From assembly GCA_046496815.1 (NCBI GenBank), contig JAWOGN010000075.1, positions 1 to 38,231 of the forward strand: a stretch of 38,231 nt of DNA. Direction: 5' to 3'. The notes under the pieces were generated by a model, which saw nothing but the letters and a program-made list of their open reading frames with translations, had not been told where the DNA came from and did not search any database. The DNA is from JAWOGN01 sp046496815. Lineage in GTDB: Bacteria; Desulfobacterota; DSM-4660; Desulfatiglandales; Desulfatiglandaceae. The position numbers and the translations under genes were made by a program. Position 1 is the first letter of the stretch, and every line of letters begins with the position of its first letter. Of the stretch, positions 6,547-14,497 are shown piece by piece.

Positions 6547-9414
6547 GTGAATATGTCGACGAATCACATTAAGATAAGGGGAGCGAGACAACATAATCTA
6601 AAGAACATTTCGCTGGATATTCCGAGAAATGAGTTCATCGTCGTTACCGGATTGTCGGGTTCCGGCAAATCCTCTCTCGCTTTCGATACCGTTTATGCGG
6701 AAGGCCAACGGCGATATGTCGAATCACTCTCGGCCTATGCACGGCAGTTCTTGGAACAACTGGATAAACCCGATGTGGATTCCATTGAAGGGTTGTCTCC
6801 CGCCATCGCCATCGAGCAACGCAGCTCGAGCCGAAACCCGCGATCCACTGTCGGAACTGTAACCGAAATACATGATTACCTGCGGCTCCTGTTTGCCAGG
6901 GTTGGGCAGCCCTATTGTCCCAATTGTGACGTGAAGATCAGTTCCCAGACAACGCAGCAGATCGTAGATCAAATTCTGGAATTGGAAGCGGGGACCCGGA
7001 TTCAGATTCTTGCGCCTGTGATCGAGGGGCGGGGCGGGGCGCACTCGCGGCTGCTCCGAGGTCTACGTAAGGACGGCTTCACACGGGTCAAAATAGATGG
7101 AGAGATCCGACTCCTGGACGAAGATGTCCAATTGGACAAGGGTCGCAAACATTCCATCAGCGTGGTGCTGGACCGATTGATTGTGAAGCCGGAGATCCGG
7201 CGGCGGCTCACCGATTCACTGGAACTTACCTTGTCACTTTCAGACGGCAAGGCTGTGGTTGATGTCAACGGATCAGGGGAGGTTTTCTTCAGCCGGAAGG
7301 CGGCGTGTCCCGGATGCGGAATCAGTATTCCGGAGCTCACGCCGCAGATGTTTTCCTTCAATAATCCACAAGGTGCGTGCGGGGAATGCAGCGGGCTCGG
7401 AACAAAGCGATACTTTGACCCGGAACTCATTATTCCGAATCCGGAGTTTTCCTTGCGAGAAGGGGCCATCGCCCCGTGGTCCAAGCGGAACTCGGCTTAT
7501 TTTCACCAAATGCTCGATTCCCTCTGCAGGCATTACGATGTTGACATCTACGCGCCATTCGGCGAGCTTCCAAAACGCGTTCAAGAGGTCTTTTTGTACG
7601 GCTCGGGAGATGAAGAGATCAAGTTCTATTTTGAGCAGGACGATCGGCGCCATTATTATAAACGGCCTTTTGAGGGGGTTACACGGAATCTCGAGAGACG
7701 TTACCGCGAAACGGATTCCTATCAGATTCGAGAAGAAATTGAGCATTACATGAGTATCAGGCCGTGTCCGGCATGCGGGGGAGCAAGGCTGAAACCCATA
7801 AGTATGGCCGTTCGGGTGGGCGGAAAAGCAATTTATGAGATTACAGGTTTCTCCATTGAAAAGGCGTGTGAGTTTTTTGAGCGGTTAGAGTTGGAACCCC
7901 GGCAAAAGGTCATTGCCGAAAGAGTACTCAAAGAGATCAGAGACCGGCTTGGATTCCTGAAGAGCGTCGGGCTGGACTATCTTACCCTCGATCGGTCGTC
8001 CGGGACACTCTCAGGCGGCGAAGATCAACGGATCCGGCTTGCTACTCAGATCAGCTCAGGATTGGCCGGCGTTCTTTATGTTTTGGACGAGCCGAGCATC
8101 GGACTCCACCAGCGGGATAACCTGCGGCTCTTGAAAAATTTGAGAAATCTGAGGGATCAGGGAAATACCGTCGTGGTGGTTGAACATGATGCGGAGACCA
8201 TTTTGGCGGCGGATCATGTCATCGATATGGGACCTGGAGCCGGCGTGAAGGGGGGGCACTTGGTTTTTCAGGGATCACCGGAGGCACTGCTCCAAGACAG
8301 TCGGTCCTTGACCGGTCAGTATTTGAGCGGTCGTCGCCGCATCCCCGTGCCCAAGTCGAGGCGTCGCGGGAACCGGAAAGCAATCGTGATTGAGGGCGCG
8401 AAAGAAAACAATTTGAAAGAGATTTACGTGGAAATTCCCTTGGGCACCTTCACCTGTATAACGGGGGTTTCCGGGTCCGGGAAGAGTAGTTTAATCAATG
8501 GGATCCTCTATCCCGCCCTGAGCCGGAAGCTGTATCGTTCCAGGTTCAATGCGGGGAAGGTAAAATCCATTCAAGGTATCGGTTACATTGACAAGGTGGT
8601 AAATATCGACCAAAGTCCGATTGGAAGAACACCCCGGTCCAATCCCGCCACGTATACGGGCGCTTTCACACATATCCGCGAACTCTTCTCCATGCTGCCC
8701 GAATCCAGAGCGAGGGGATACAAGCCCGGAAGGTTCAGTTTTAACGTGAAAGGAGGACGATGTGAGTCCTGCAAAGGCGACGGGATCATCAAGATAGAAA
8801 TGCACTTTCTTCCCGATGTCTACGTTACATGTGAGGGATGTAAAGGTCTGCGGTACAATCGCGATACGTTGGAGATAAAGTACAAAGGGTATACCATCGC
8901 CGATATCCTGAATATGACGGTGAATCAGGCTTTTTCCTTTTTTGAGAGTATTCCGGTGATCAAGAATAAACTGGAGACCTTCGTCGATGTCGGGCTTGGC
9001 TATATCAATCTGGGGCAGCCTGCGACGACGCTTTCAGGCGGCGAGGCGCAACGCGTAAAACTGTCGAAGGAACTGAGTAGGAAACACACGGGAAGAACGC
9101 TCTACCTCCTCGACGAACCGACAACGGGACTCCATTTTGAAGATATTCGGAAACTGCTTGAAGTTCTGAACTATTTGGTAGAACGAGAGAACACCGTCGT
9201 GGTGATCGAGCACAATTTGGATGTGATTAAAACCGCGGACCATGTTATCGATCTAGGTCCGGAGGGAGGAGATAAGGGCGGCTATGTTGTCGCAACGGGA
9301 ACACCGGAAGAGATCGCAACAATCGAAGCTTCCTATACCGGGCATTTCCTGAGAAAACTCCTGCCTAAGGAATCTTTCCGAGGTGATACACAAGGTTTTC
9401 AAGTTTCACGGTAA
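6547..9414 (+). CDS. uvrA: UvrABC system protein A (excinuclease ATPase)
   Basis: UvrA recognises DNA damage and loads UvrB in nucleotide excision repair. The 955-residue protein has all family parts: Walker A GLSGSGKSS (35-43), zinc module CPGC...CGEC near 254-281, first signature SGGEDQRIRL near 489, second Walker A GVSGSGKSS near 640, second zinc module CESC...CEGC near 739-765, and second signature LSGGEAQRVKL near 829. The first signature has Asp where Ala is usual. GTG 6547 is 12 bp past the pdxA stop; ATG 6553, two codons later, is an equally possible start, and neither has a clear ribosome binding site. Its 3' end overlaps the convergent rex gene by 50 bp. Confidence 0.96.
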   Translation: MNMSTNHIKIRGARQHNLKNISLDIPRNEFIVVTGLSGSGKSSLAFDTVYAEGQRRYVESLSAYARQFLEQLDKPDVDSIEGLSPAIAIEQRSSSRNPRSTVGTVTEIHDYLRLLFARVGQPYCPNCDVKISSQTTQQIVDQILELEAGTRIQILAPVIEGRGGAHSRLLRGLRKDGFTRVKIDGEIRLLDEDVQLDKGRKHSISVVLDRLIVKPEIRRRLTDSLELTLSLSDGKAVVDVNGSGEVFFSRKAACPGCGISIPELTPQMFSFNNPQGACGECSGLGTKRYFDPELIIPNPEFSLREGAIAPWSKRNSAYFHQMLDSLCRHYDVDIYAPFGELPKRVQEVFLYGSGDEEIKFYFEQDDRRHYYKRPFEGVTRNLERRYRETDSYQIREEIEHYMSIRPCPACGGARLKPISMAVRVGGKAIYEITGFSIEKACEFFERLELEPRQKVIAERVLKEIRDRLGFLKSVGLDYLTLDRSSGTLSGGEDQRIRLATQISSGLAGVLYVLDEPSIGLHQRDNLRLLKNLRNLRDQGNTVVVVEHDAETILAADHVIDMGPGAGVKGGHLVFQGSPEALLQDSRSLTGQYLSGRRRIPVPKSRRRGNRKAIVIEGAKENNLKEIYVEIPLGTFTCITGVSGSGKSSLINGILYPALSRKLYRSRFNAGKVKSIQGIGYIDKVVNIDQSPIGRTPRSNPATYTGAFTHIRELFSMLPESRARGYKPGRFSFNVKGGRCESCKGDGIIKIEMHFLPDVYVTCEGCKGLRYNRDTLEIKYKGYTIADILNMTVNQAFSFFESIPVIKNKLETFVDVGLGYINLGQPATTLSGGEAQRVKLSKELSRKHTGRTLYLLDEPTTGLHFEDIRKLLEVLNYLVERENTVVVIEHNLDVIKTADHVIDLGPEGGDKGGYVVATGTPEEIATIEASYTGHFLRKLLPKESFRGDTQGFQVSR

Positions 9415-10000
9415 AGTCCACGTTTTCTACCACACACGGTTTACGGGTCCTTATCTGAACGGGAGCGAAATTGAGGAGGGCCTTTACGCCGGCGTCCATG
9501 AGCAATTCCGCAATTCGCTGAGCCGCTGTGCGGGGCGTCGTAATGACTCCGATCTCAACGTGACGGGCCCGGACAGTTTCCCTGAGCTGATCGGTTGATT
9601 CGATCGCCAGTCCGCAAGGGAGTTTTTTCCCGATTTTTTTTGGATCTGAATCGAAGGCGGCCACAAATTTGTAGCCCCTCGCTCTAAAGTTTTCGTTTTC
9701 GACCAGCGCACTGCCCAAATTACCCATACCCACGATGCACAGGGTCCATTCCCGGTCCGTAGCCAGTATTTTCTTAATCTCCTCCAGCAGGTCCCCGACA
9801 TCATAGCCGACACCTCGAACGCCGAATTCACCGAAGTATGCAAGGTCTTTTCTCACCTGTGCGGAAGTCACCCCGCAAGACTGAGCAAGCCGTTCGGATG
9901 AAACGAGGAGCGTGCCCCCTTCCAGCAAGGTCTCAAGCGGGCGGGAATACACCGCAAGGCGTTCTATCGTGGGTTCAGGTATTTTCAGCCCTTTGCGCAT
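9365..10000 (-). CDS. rex: redox-sensing transcriptional repressor Rex
   Basis: Rex senses the NADH/NAD+ ratio and represses respiratory and fermentative genes when NADH is low. The 211-residue product has the N-terminal winged-helix domain with QVRKDLAYFGEFGVRGVGYD at 48-67 and a Rossmann domain with GMGNLG at 91-96. The start at 10000 follows AGGTGG and matches the family N terminus; an in-frame ATG at 10078 would begin inside the Rex box. A Rex-like palindrome overlaps the probable promoter, pointing to autoregulation. It lies downstream of the F0 genes, separated by a terminator, and its 3' end overlaps uvrA by 50 bp. Confidence 0.94.
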   Translation of the reverse strand: MRKGLKIPEPTIERLAVYSRPLETLLEGGTLLVSSERLAQSCGVTSAQVRKDLAYFGEFGVRGVGYDVGDLLEEIKKILATDREWTLCIVGMGNLGSALVENENFRARGYKFVAAFDSDPKKIGKKLPCGLAIESTDQLRETVRARHVEIGVITTPRTAAQRIAELLMDAGVKALLNFAPVQIRTRKPCVVENVDFTVKLENLVYHLGKIP

Positions 10001-10060
10001 GGATCCACCTGTCGCCGCCGAAGAAGCAAAGAGATGCGTGCAAAACACAACCCAAAAGAA

Positions 10061-10078
10061 TTGTGAAATTTTGCACAT
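10061..10078. promoter_or_regulatory. rex: probable Rex operator upstream of rex
   Basis: TTGTGAAATTTTGCACAT matches the Rex consensus TTGTGAAANNTTTCACAA (recalled) in the whole left arm and six of eight bases of the right arm. Read on the minus strand it overlaps a TATTAT -10 box (10077-10082) for rex, about 60 bp before the start codon. That placement fits repression of rex by its own product. Confidence 0.65.
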
Positions 10079-10084
10079 AATAGA

Positions 10085-10127
10085 ACAAAAAGAGAGGGTC
10101 TTCAGCCGGTTAAAGCTCAGACCCTCC
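10085..10127 (-). terminator. intrinsic terminator after atpE
   Basis: On the minus strand GAGGGTCT...AGACCCTC forms an 8-bp stem with an inner AGC/GCT pairing, followed by TCTTTTTG. It ends the F0 operon 15 bp past the atpE stop and insulates rex. The plus-strand side carries only TTTT, so termination in that direction would be weak. Confidence 0.75.
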
Positions 10128-10141
10128 TTTTGGAAAGAGAT

Positions 10142-10519
10142 CTAGCTCCCGAAGGACTTCACGATGACCTCCAGCATATTTGTCAGGTCGGGAATTTTAA
10201 ACACCATGATAAAGCAGATCACCAGGGCGTAAATACAAAGAGACTCGATGAGGGCCAGCCCGATAATCATCGTGGTCATGATTTTTCCACCCGCCTCCGG
10301 GTTTCTGGCCGTTCCCGTGAGGGCGGCGGTAATGGCATTGCCCATGGCGAGCGCGGTTCCCCATGCGGCGATCGCGATCCCGAAACCGCAGGAAATTGCG
10401 ATTCCGAAAAATATCCACAAGCCCACTGCTTGAGCTGATCCGTCTGCGGCCAGCGCCATTGAAACCATTCCCAAAACCAGTGTCGCCGTGAGGATCCCCG
10501 TTAAGATTTTCTTTGTCAT
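10142..10519 (-). CDS. atpE: ATP synthase F0 subunit c
   Basis: Subunit c forms the rotor ring that carries H+ or Na+ through the membrane. The 125-residue product starts with a signal-like segment (MTKKILTGILTATLVLGMVS, ALA at 22-24), then two helices joined by a polar loop with ARNPEA; the essential carboxylate is the Glu of LALIESLCIYALVI. The extra N-terminal signal makes it longer than the usual 75-90 residues, as in other c subunits of this phylum that I recall. The start at 10519 follows GGAGG; an upstream ATG adds unrelated sequence. Of the Na+-site residues known from Ilyobacter, the Glu-Ser pair and a Tyr remain but the helix-1 Gln is replaced by Met. Confidence 0.92.
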   Translation of the reverse strand: MTKKILTGILTATLVLGMVSMALAADGSAQAVGLWIFFGIAISCGFGIAIAAWGTALAMGNAITAALTGTARNPEAGGKIMTTMIIGLALIESLCIYALVICFIMVFKIPDLTNMLEVIVKSFGS

Positions 10520-10613
10520 GCTCACTTGTTTCCTCCTTCTATATTTTGTGAATTTTCTCAAAAATTGTTTCATGCGTTTCATCCTTAAATATCCCCGGAA
10601 TATCCATCCGCAA

Positions 10614-11303
10614 TCAGTGGGCCTCTTCCATGGCACCGGCGAAATAAAGAGTGGAAAGCAGCATGAAGACCATGGCCTGAATCAAACTCACCAGGATGCC
10701 CAGGAAGAGTATAGGCAGCGGCACCAGATAGAGACCTGCGAGCATAAAGAGGATGCCGAGAACCGTTTCTTTTCCGAATATATTTCCGAAGAGTCGGATG
10801 CTCAGGGACATGACACGCGCGAGATGGCCGATGATTTCAATCGGAAGCATCACCGGAATCAGCCACCAAACCGGTCCGAGAAAATGCCTGACGTATTTCT
10901 TGCCGTGAAATTTGATTCCGATAATGTGTGTGTAAACGAATGTGCACGCTGCCAGGGACAACGTCGTGTTTAGGTTGGCTGTGGGCGAAAAAAAACCGGG
11001 CACCAATCCGATTAAGTTACAAATAAGAATGTATAGAAAAATCGTCGCAATAAAGGGGAAGAAAAATCTGCCTTCAGGCCCTGTGATATCGATGATGAAT
11101 CGTTCGAGCCCGTCAACAATGACCTCAAAGACATTTTGTCCCTTCCTGGGGAGAAGCTTGACGCCCCTCGTAAAAAGGAAGGCGCTGACAATCATGATGA
11201 ACATGATCAGCCACGAATGGATGACATGCGTATGCTCGTGGGCAAAATGTTCCAACCCCATCACTGCCAGGATTTCATTCAAATAGTAAAAGTGATAGCC
11301 CAT
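10614..11303 (-). CDS. atpB: ATP synthase F0 subunit a
   Basis: Subunit a provides the ion half-channels against the c ring in the inner membrane. The product has 229 residues and five or six membrane helices. The signature MSLSIRLFGNIFGKE contains the essential Arg, and IQAMVFMLLSTLYFAGAMEE is the typical C-terminal helix. The N terminus is His-rich (HFAHEHTHVIHSW), which is common in this group. It lies between the subunit I gene (3-bp gap) and atpE (94-bp gap), all on the minus strand. Confidence 0.95.
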   Translation of the reverse strand: MGYHFYYLNEILAVMGLEHFAHEHTHVIHSWLIMFIMIVSAFLFTRGVKLLPRKGQNVFEVIVDGLERFIIDITGPEGRFFFPFIATIFLYILICNLIGLVPGFFSPTANLNTTLSLAACTFVYTHIIGIKFHGKKYVRHFLGPVWWLIPVMLPIEIIGHLARVMSLSIRLFGNIFGKETVLGILFMLAGLYLVPLPILFLGILVSLIQAMVFMLLSTLYFAGAMEEAH

Positions 11304-11306
11304 GGC

Positions 11307-11696
11307 TTATGTGACGTCGCAAGATGATGTTTTTAAACTCATGTGAATCCCGAGGCTGACGATGCTGATCACCACGATCGAAAGCCCAATGACGAAGCCT
11401 ACGGGGTGCACCCAATGCCTTGAAATCAAAAAATAGATGAGAACGGCCATCGCCAGAAGTCGAAGGTAGTATTTGGCGATGATGGATGCCTTTTTTACCG
11501 CCGACATCCTGTCAGAGGCAAACCCCCGACAAATGGTGTGCTGAAGCACACGAAAATTTGCGATAATGATGAATCCTCCGAGGATAATGCCGGTCGTAAA
11601 GGGCTCGGCCATCCAGAAAAAACTCAGTGAAGCGAGCACGAAGAGGATCAGCCAGTTCAGCGCTTTTAGATTTCTAAAGATGTTTTCCCAGTCCAT
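11307..11696 (-). CDS. atpI: ATP synthase subunit I
   Basis: The 129-residue membrane protein has four hydrophobic segments and resembles ATP synthase subunit I (AtpI), which helps assemble the c ring and may take part in Mg2+ handling. The position between atpZ and atpB, with only 3 bp to atpB, is the main support; the sequence itself is weakly conserved, as usual for this family. The arrangement atpZ-atpI-atpB-atpE, without F1 genes, is common in Desulfobacterota. Confidence 0.8.
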   Translation of the reverse strand: MDWENIFRNLKALNWLILFVLASLSFFWMAEPFTTGIILGGFIIIANFRVLQHTICRGFASDRMSAVKKASIIAKYYLRLLAMAVLIYFLISRHWVHPVGFVIGLSIVVISIVSLGIHMSLKTSSCDVT

Positions 11697-11710
11697 TCAG
11701 CAATGCAGAC

Positions 11711-11929
11711 TCAGAGGTCTTTGGTTTTCTTATACAGGATATGGAGATTCTTGAAGGCCGCCGCAATACCAAAGCCAAGGAATAGGAGCGATAGCCAGGG
11801 TTTGGTATTAAAACATCTATCGAGGTAATGACCGATAAAAGCCCCCATAGCAATCGAAAGAGCCATCGTAATGCCGACGGTGCTTATAAAGCCTAAGGAC
11901 TTAATGGTCTTTTTAAGATCTTCATCCAT
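11711..11929 (-). CDS. atpZ: AtpZ/AtpI-type small F0F1 accessory protein
   Basis: The 72-residue product has two membrane helices (about residues 10-32 and 43-62). GFISTVGITMALSIAMGAFI followed by GHYLDRCFNTKPWLSLLFLG is the pattern of the AtpZ family (putative F0F1-ATPase subunit). It heads the F0 operon, 14 bp before the subunit I gene. AtpZ proteins have been linked to Mg2+/Ca2+ movement and to synthase assembly. Confidence 0.85.
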   Translation of the reverse strand: MDEDLKKTIKSLGFISTVGITMALSIAMGAFIGHYLDRCFNTKPWLSLLFLGFGIAAAFKNLHILYKKTKDL

Positions 11930-11979
11930 TCAAACTGACAAGACCAATATATGCAGCCGTCCGGACAAAAAGTTGGTAG

Positions 11980-12009
11980 TCTGTAACACAACCGTTCAGA
12001 GAAAGTCAA
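11980..12009 (-). promoter_or_regulatory. weak candidate promoter for the F0 operon
   Basis: On the minus strand TTGACT (12009-12004) and TACAGA (11985-11980) are 18 bp apart, about 50 bp before the atpZ start. The -10 match is poor, so this is only the best candidate in the 150-bp gap between the AhbA/B-like gene and atpZ. Confidence 0.3.
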
Positions 12010-12079
12010 CAGATTTTTCCCTAAAGTGAGCGAAAAGTCGTCGGAATAGAGTGAAAAGCCTTTTGGACTTTTTTGTTTC

Positions 12080-12544
12080 TCAGAAATATTCCATGCTTGT
12101 TTTTCTAAACTCCTTTTCGCTAAACAGCAGCATATAATCATGGATGCCCACTGATTGGGACATCCGCTCTGCGAGTTGACGGCATTGATCCCGACTGCTT
12201 CCATGGACCATGCTGTAAAGATTGTAGGGCCAATCTCTTTGGGGTTTTCGCTGGTAACAGTGGGTGACCTCTCGAAATTCGGAGAGGACTTTTCCGACGT
12301 CATCGATGCGTTGAAGCGGCACCCGCCACGCAATCATGGCGTTTGAACGAAATCCCGCCTCCTGATGGCGCAAGGTGGCGCCGAACCGTCTGATAACGCC
12401 CTGGTTTTTTAACTCAATAATTCGATGGATGAGCCGGTCCTCAGGGATGCCGATTTCCTCGGCCAGAACGGCAAACGGCTTCAGGTCAAGGGGAAGATCC
12501 CCTTGGATGAGACGGATCACTTTTTTGTCCAGATCGTCAACCAT
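12080..12544 (-). CDS. siroheme decarboxylase-type Lrp/AsnC protein (AhbA/AhbB family)
   Basis: The 154-residue product has an AsnC-like winged helix (about 1-55, with GVIRRFGATLRHQEAGFRSN) followed by the ligand domain of the AhbA/AhbB family. HCYQRK at 95-100 and WPYNLYSMVHG at 105-115, with His95 and His114, are the characteristic motifs. AhbA and AhbB together convert siroheme to didecarboxysiroheme in the alternative haem pathway of sulfate reducers and archaea; NirD/L/G/H homologues do the same for haem d1. I cannot decide between A and B, and the partner is not in the window. It is often misannotated as a transcription factor. Confidence 0.8.
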   Translation of the reverse strand: MVDDLDKKVIRLIQGDLPLDLKPFAVLAEEIGIPEDRLIHRIIELKNQGVIRRFGATLRHQEAGFRSNAMIAWRVPLQRIDDVGKVLSEFREVTHCYQRKPQRDWPYNLYSMVHGSSRDQCRQLAERMSQSVGIHDYMLLFSEKEFRKTSMEYF

Positions 12545-12718
12545 GTTCAGTCGGCGGATTCAAACCCTATGCCCGGTCACCGGGAAGGCTTTTCGGCCTC
12601 TGAAAGCGATTTAAACGGTCCCTTACCCGCCATTTCAATGCGTTATATTCATACCTTTGGACTTTCATGTGGCAATATCGGATCGTCCCCACCTTGTCAA
12701 GTGTCATATTTATTGGGG

Positions 12719-12745
12719 TTGAAATGGGAAAGCTTATGGTATAAT
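12719..12745 (+). promoter_or_regulatory. candidate promoter for the DUF1992 gene
   Basis: A perfect extended -10 box (TGG-TATAAT, TATAAT at 12740-12745) lies 30 bp before the GTG start. A TTGAAA at 12719-12724 gives a short 15-bp spacer, but an extended -10 needs no strong -35. The rest of the 231-bp gap upstream shows nothing else. Confidence 0.5.
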
Positions 12746-12775
12746 AAAGACCTATTTGAATGCACAGGTGCCGTT

Positions 12776-13150
12776 GTGTTCGGTTTTCATAAGATCATAG
12801 AGAGACGTATTCAGGAAGCGCAAATGCAGGGTGAATTTGACGATTTACCGGGCAAAGGAAAACCGCTTTGCCTGGAGGATGACAGCCAAGTTCCTGAGGA
12901 TCTCCGATTGGCGTACAAGATTTTGAAAAATGCAAATTGCCTGCCGCCCGAACTCGAGCTGAAAAAAGAAATCAGGCAGATGGAAGACATGCTCGAGAGC
13001 ATCCCCGATGAAAAAGAAAAATATCGTCAGATCAAACGAATCAATTTCAAAATTATGCAGGTAAACATGATGGGGAAGAGATCTCCGCTACTGGAGGAAA
13101 CACAGATATATTACAATAAGTTAGTTAATAAATCTGTAAAAGGGTCTTAG
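12776..13150 (+). CDS. DUF1992 (DnaJ homologue subfamily C member 28-like) domain protein
   Basis: The 124-residue product starts FGFHKIIERRIQEAQMQGEF and continues FDDLPGKGKPLCLED, the invariant opening of DUF1992. The C-terminal part is helical and highly charged (EDMLESIPDEKEKYRQIKRI). Function is unknown; in eukaryotes the domain occurs in DNAJC28. The GTG at 12776 is preferred because it gives the family's usual N terminus; the open frame runs back to 12425, but those residues run antisense through the AhbA/B-like gene and are not conserved-looking. It is transcribed toward the Liv operon, 86 bp before livM. Confidence 0.85.
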   Translation: MFGFHKIIERRIQEAQMQGEFDDLPGKGKPLCLEDDSQVPEDLRLAYKILKNANCLPPELELKKEIRQMEDMLESIPDEKEKYRQIKRINFKIMQVNMMGKRSPLLEETQIYYNKLVNKSVKGS

Positions 13151-13236
13151 ATTACATCGCTTTTTTGGTGGTCCTGAGTCGGTACTATCTCGTTTCCCAA
13201 GACGGACCCTTTTGACCCGAAGAGGAAAATCAGACC

Positions 13237-14313
13237 ATGGACATGAAGCGGAATTACTACGAAGATATTCAACTGCTGGACAGTAAGGTCCTCCGGTTCT
13301 GGTTTCTGACGCTGATTGCCTTCCTGGTGATTTTCCCTTTTTTGATCCCCGTACTGACAGGGTCATCTTATTTCGTTTACATGGCCAACTATATGGCCAT
13401 TCACGTGATCGTCACCGTAGGTCTCAATATCCTGGTGGGCTATACCGGTCAGATATCCCTCGGGCATGCAGGTTTTTTTGCCATTGGGGCCTATGGTACC
13501 GTCCTCGGCATGACCACGCTGCACCTTCCCTTTCTGATTGCGCTTCTGATGGGAGCTTTCATCGCGGCGCTTTTCGGCTTTATTTTGGGCTTACCGGCTT
13601 TGCGGTTAGAGGGGCCCTATCTTGCCATTGCCACCTTAGGGTTTGGTATGGCCATCACACAGTTAATCGGGCGCTGGCAGGTTTTTGGTGGAAGGATGGG
13701 TCTTGAAACTCCGCCGCTCGATCTTTTTGCACCGTTTGGGTCATTCATTCTCGCCGGCGACACGCAGCTGTACTTCATCATCATTCCCATCACATTTGTT
13801 TTGACCTTGGCGGCACGGAATTTGGTTAAAACGCGGGTAGGGAGGGCTTTCATCGCGATACGGGATAGTGATATCGCTGCCGAGACCATGGGAGTGAACT
13901 TGACGTTTTACAAGACCCTTGCCTTTGCGATCAGTGCCTTTTATGCGGGAATTGCCGGGGGGCTGTTTGCTTTTCTGCTCGGCTTCATTAATCCAAGCAC
14001 GTTTAACTTTATCCTGTCTATCTATTTTCTCGCATTTGTGATTGTCGGCGGGCTGGGTTCCATCTTAGGTTCCATCATGGGCGGCATGGTGATGACCTGG
14101 CTGATGTTGACCCTGGACAAGGTGCAGGAGTTTCCCTACCTCGGGACATTGTTGCTGTCGTTTTCAGAGCGATGGATGAACGTGACGGGCCTTCCCAATG
14201 TGTCAAGCATTGCTTTCGGCCTTATCATCGTTCTGCTTGTGGTGTTTGAACCGCTGGGTCTTTATGGTTTCTGGATTCGGACAAAAATCTACTGGAAGAC
14301 CTGGCCCTTTTAG
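13237..14313 (+). CDS. livM: branched-chain amino acid-type ABC transporter permease, LivM family
   Basis: The 358-residue inner-membrane protein has about ten hydrophobic segments. ILVGYTGQISLGHAGFFAIG and GPYLAIATLGFGMAI are LivM signatures, and VGRAFIAIRDSDIAAETMGV is the cytoplasmic loop that contacts the ATPases. With LivH it forms the channel of an ABC importer. The gene order here is M-H-G-F, unlike the E. coli H-M-G-F order, and 184 bp separate it from livH. ATG 13237 has AGAGGA upstream; ATG 13243 is also possible. Confidence 0.92.
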   Translation: MDMKRNYYEDIQLLDSKVLRFWFLTLIAFLVIFPFLIPVLTGSSYFVYMANYMAIHVIVTVGLNILVGYTGQISLGHAGFFAIGAYGTVLGMTTLHLPFLIALLMGAFIAALFGFILGLPALRLEGPYLAIATLGFGMAITQLIGRWQVFGGRMGLETPPLDLFAPFGSFILAGDTQLYFIIIPITFVLTLAARNLVKTRVGRAFIAIRDSDIAAETMGVNLTFYKTLAFAISAFYAGIAGGLFAFLLGFINPSTFNFILSIYFLAFVIVGGLGSILGSIMGGMVMTWLMLTLDKVQEFPYLGTLLLSFSERWMNVTGLPNVSSIAFGLIIVLLVVFEPLGLYGFWIRTKIYWKTWPF

Positions 14314-14344
14314 AAAAGATATCGGCCTGTATTTAGAGTCCGGA

Positions 14345-14366
14345 CGCAACCTCTCAACAGGTTGCG
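14345..14366 (+). promoter_or_regulatory. 8-bp hairpin between livM and livH
   Basis: CGCAACCT - CTCAAC - AGGTTGCG forms a perfect stem with a 6-nt loop, 31 bp after the livM stop. No T-run follows. The 184-bp gap is unusual inside a liv operon, and the hairpin may mark an RNA processing or stability site. The rest of the gap shows no gene. Confidence 0.45.
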
Positions 14367-14497
14367 ATGAACCCGAAACTTATTGAGACGATGCGTGTGT
14401 GCTTAAATTTTGAATCTGTCTTTCTCTTAGGTTCCAAACGACGCTTGAAATTGAAGCTTTTTCATTTCGACAATTCAGCGGAAAGGATTTGAATTCC

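Noticed and set aside
10033..10053. A second Rex site (GTGCAAAACACAA) upstream of rex
   Set aside because: The half-sites are only 5 nt apart instead of 8, so the spacing does not fit a Rex dimer.
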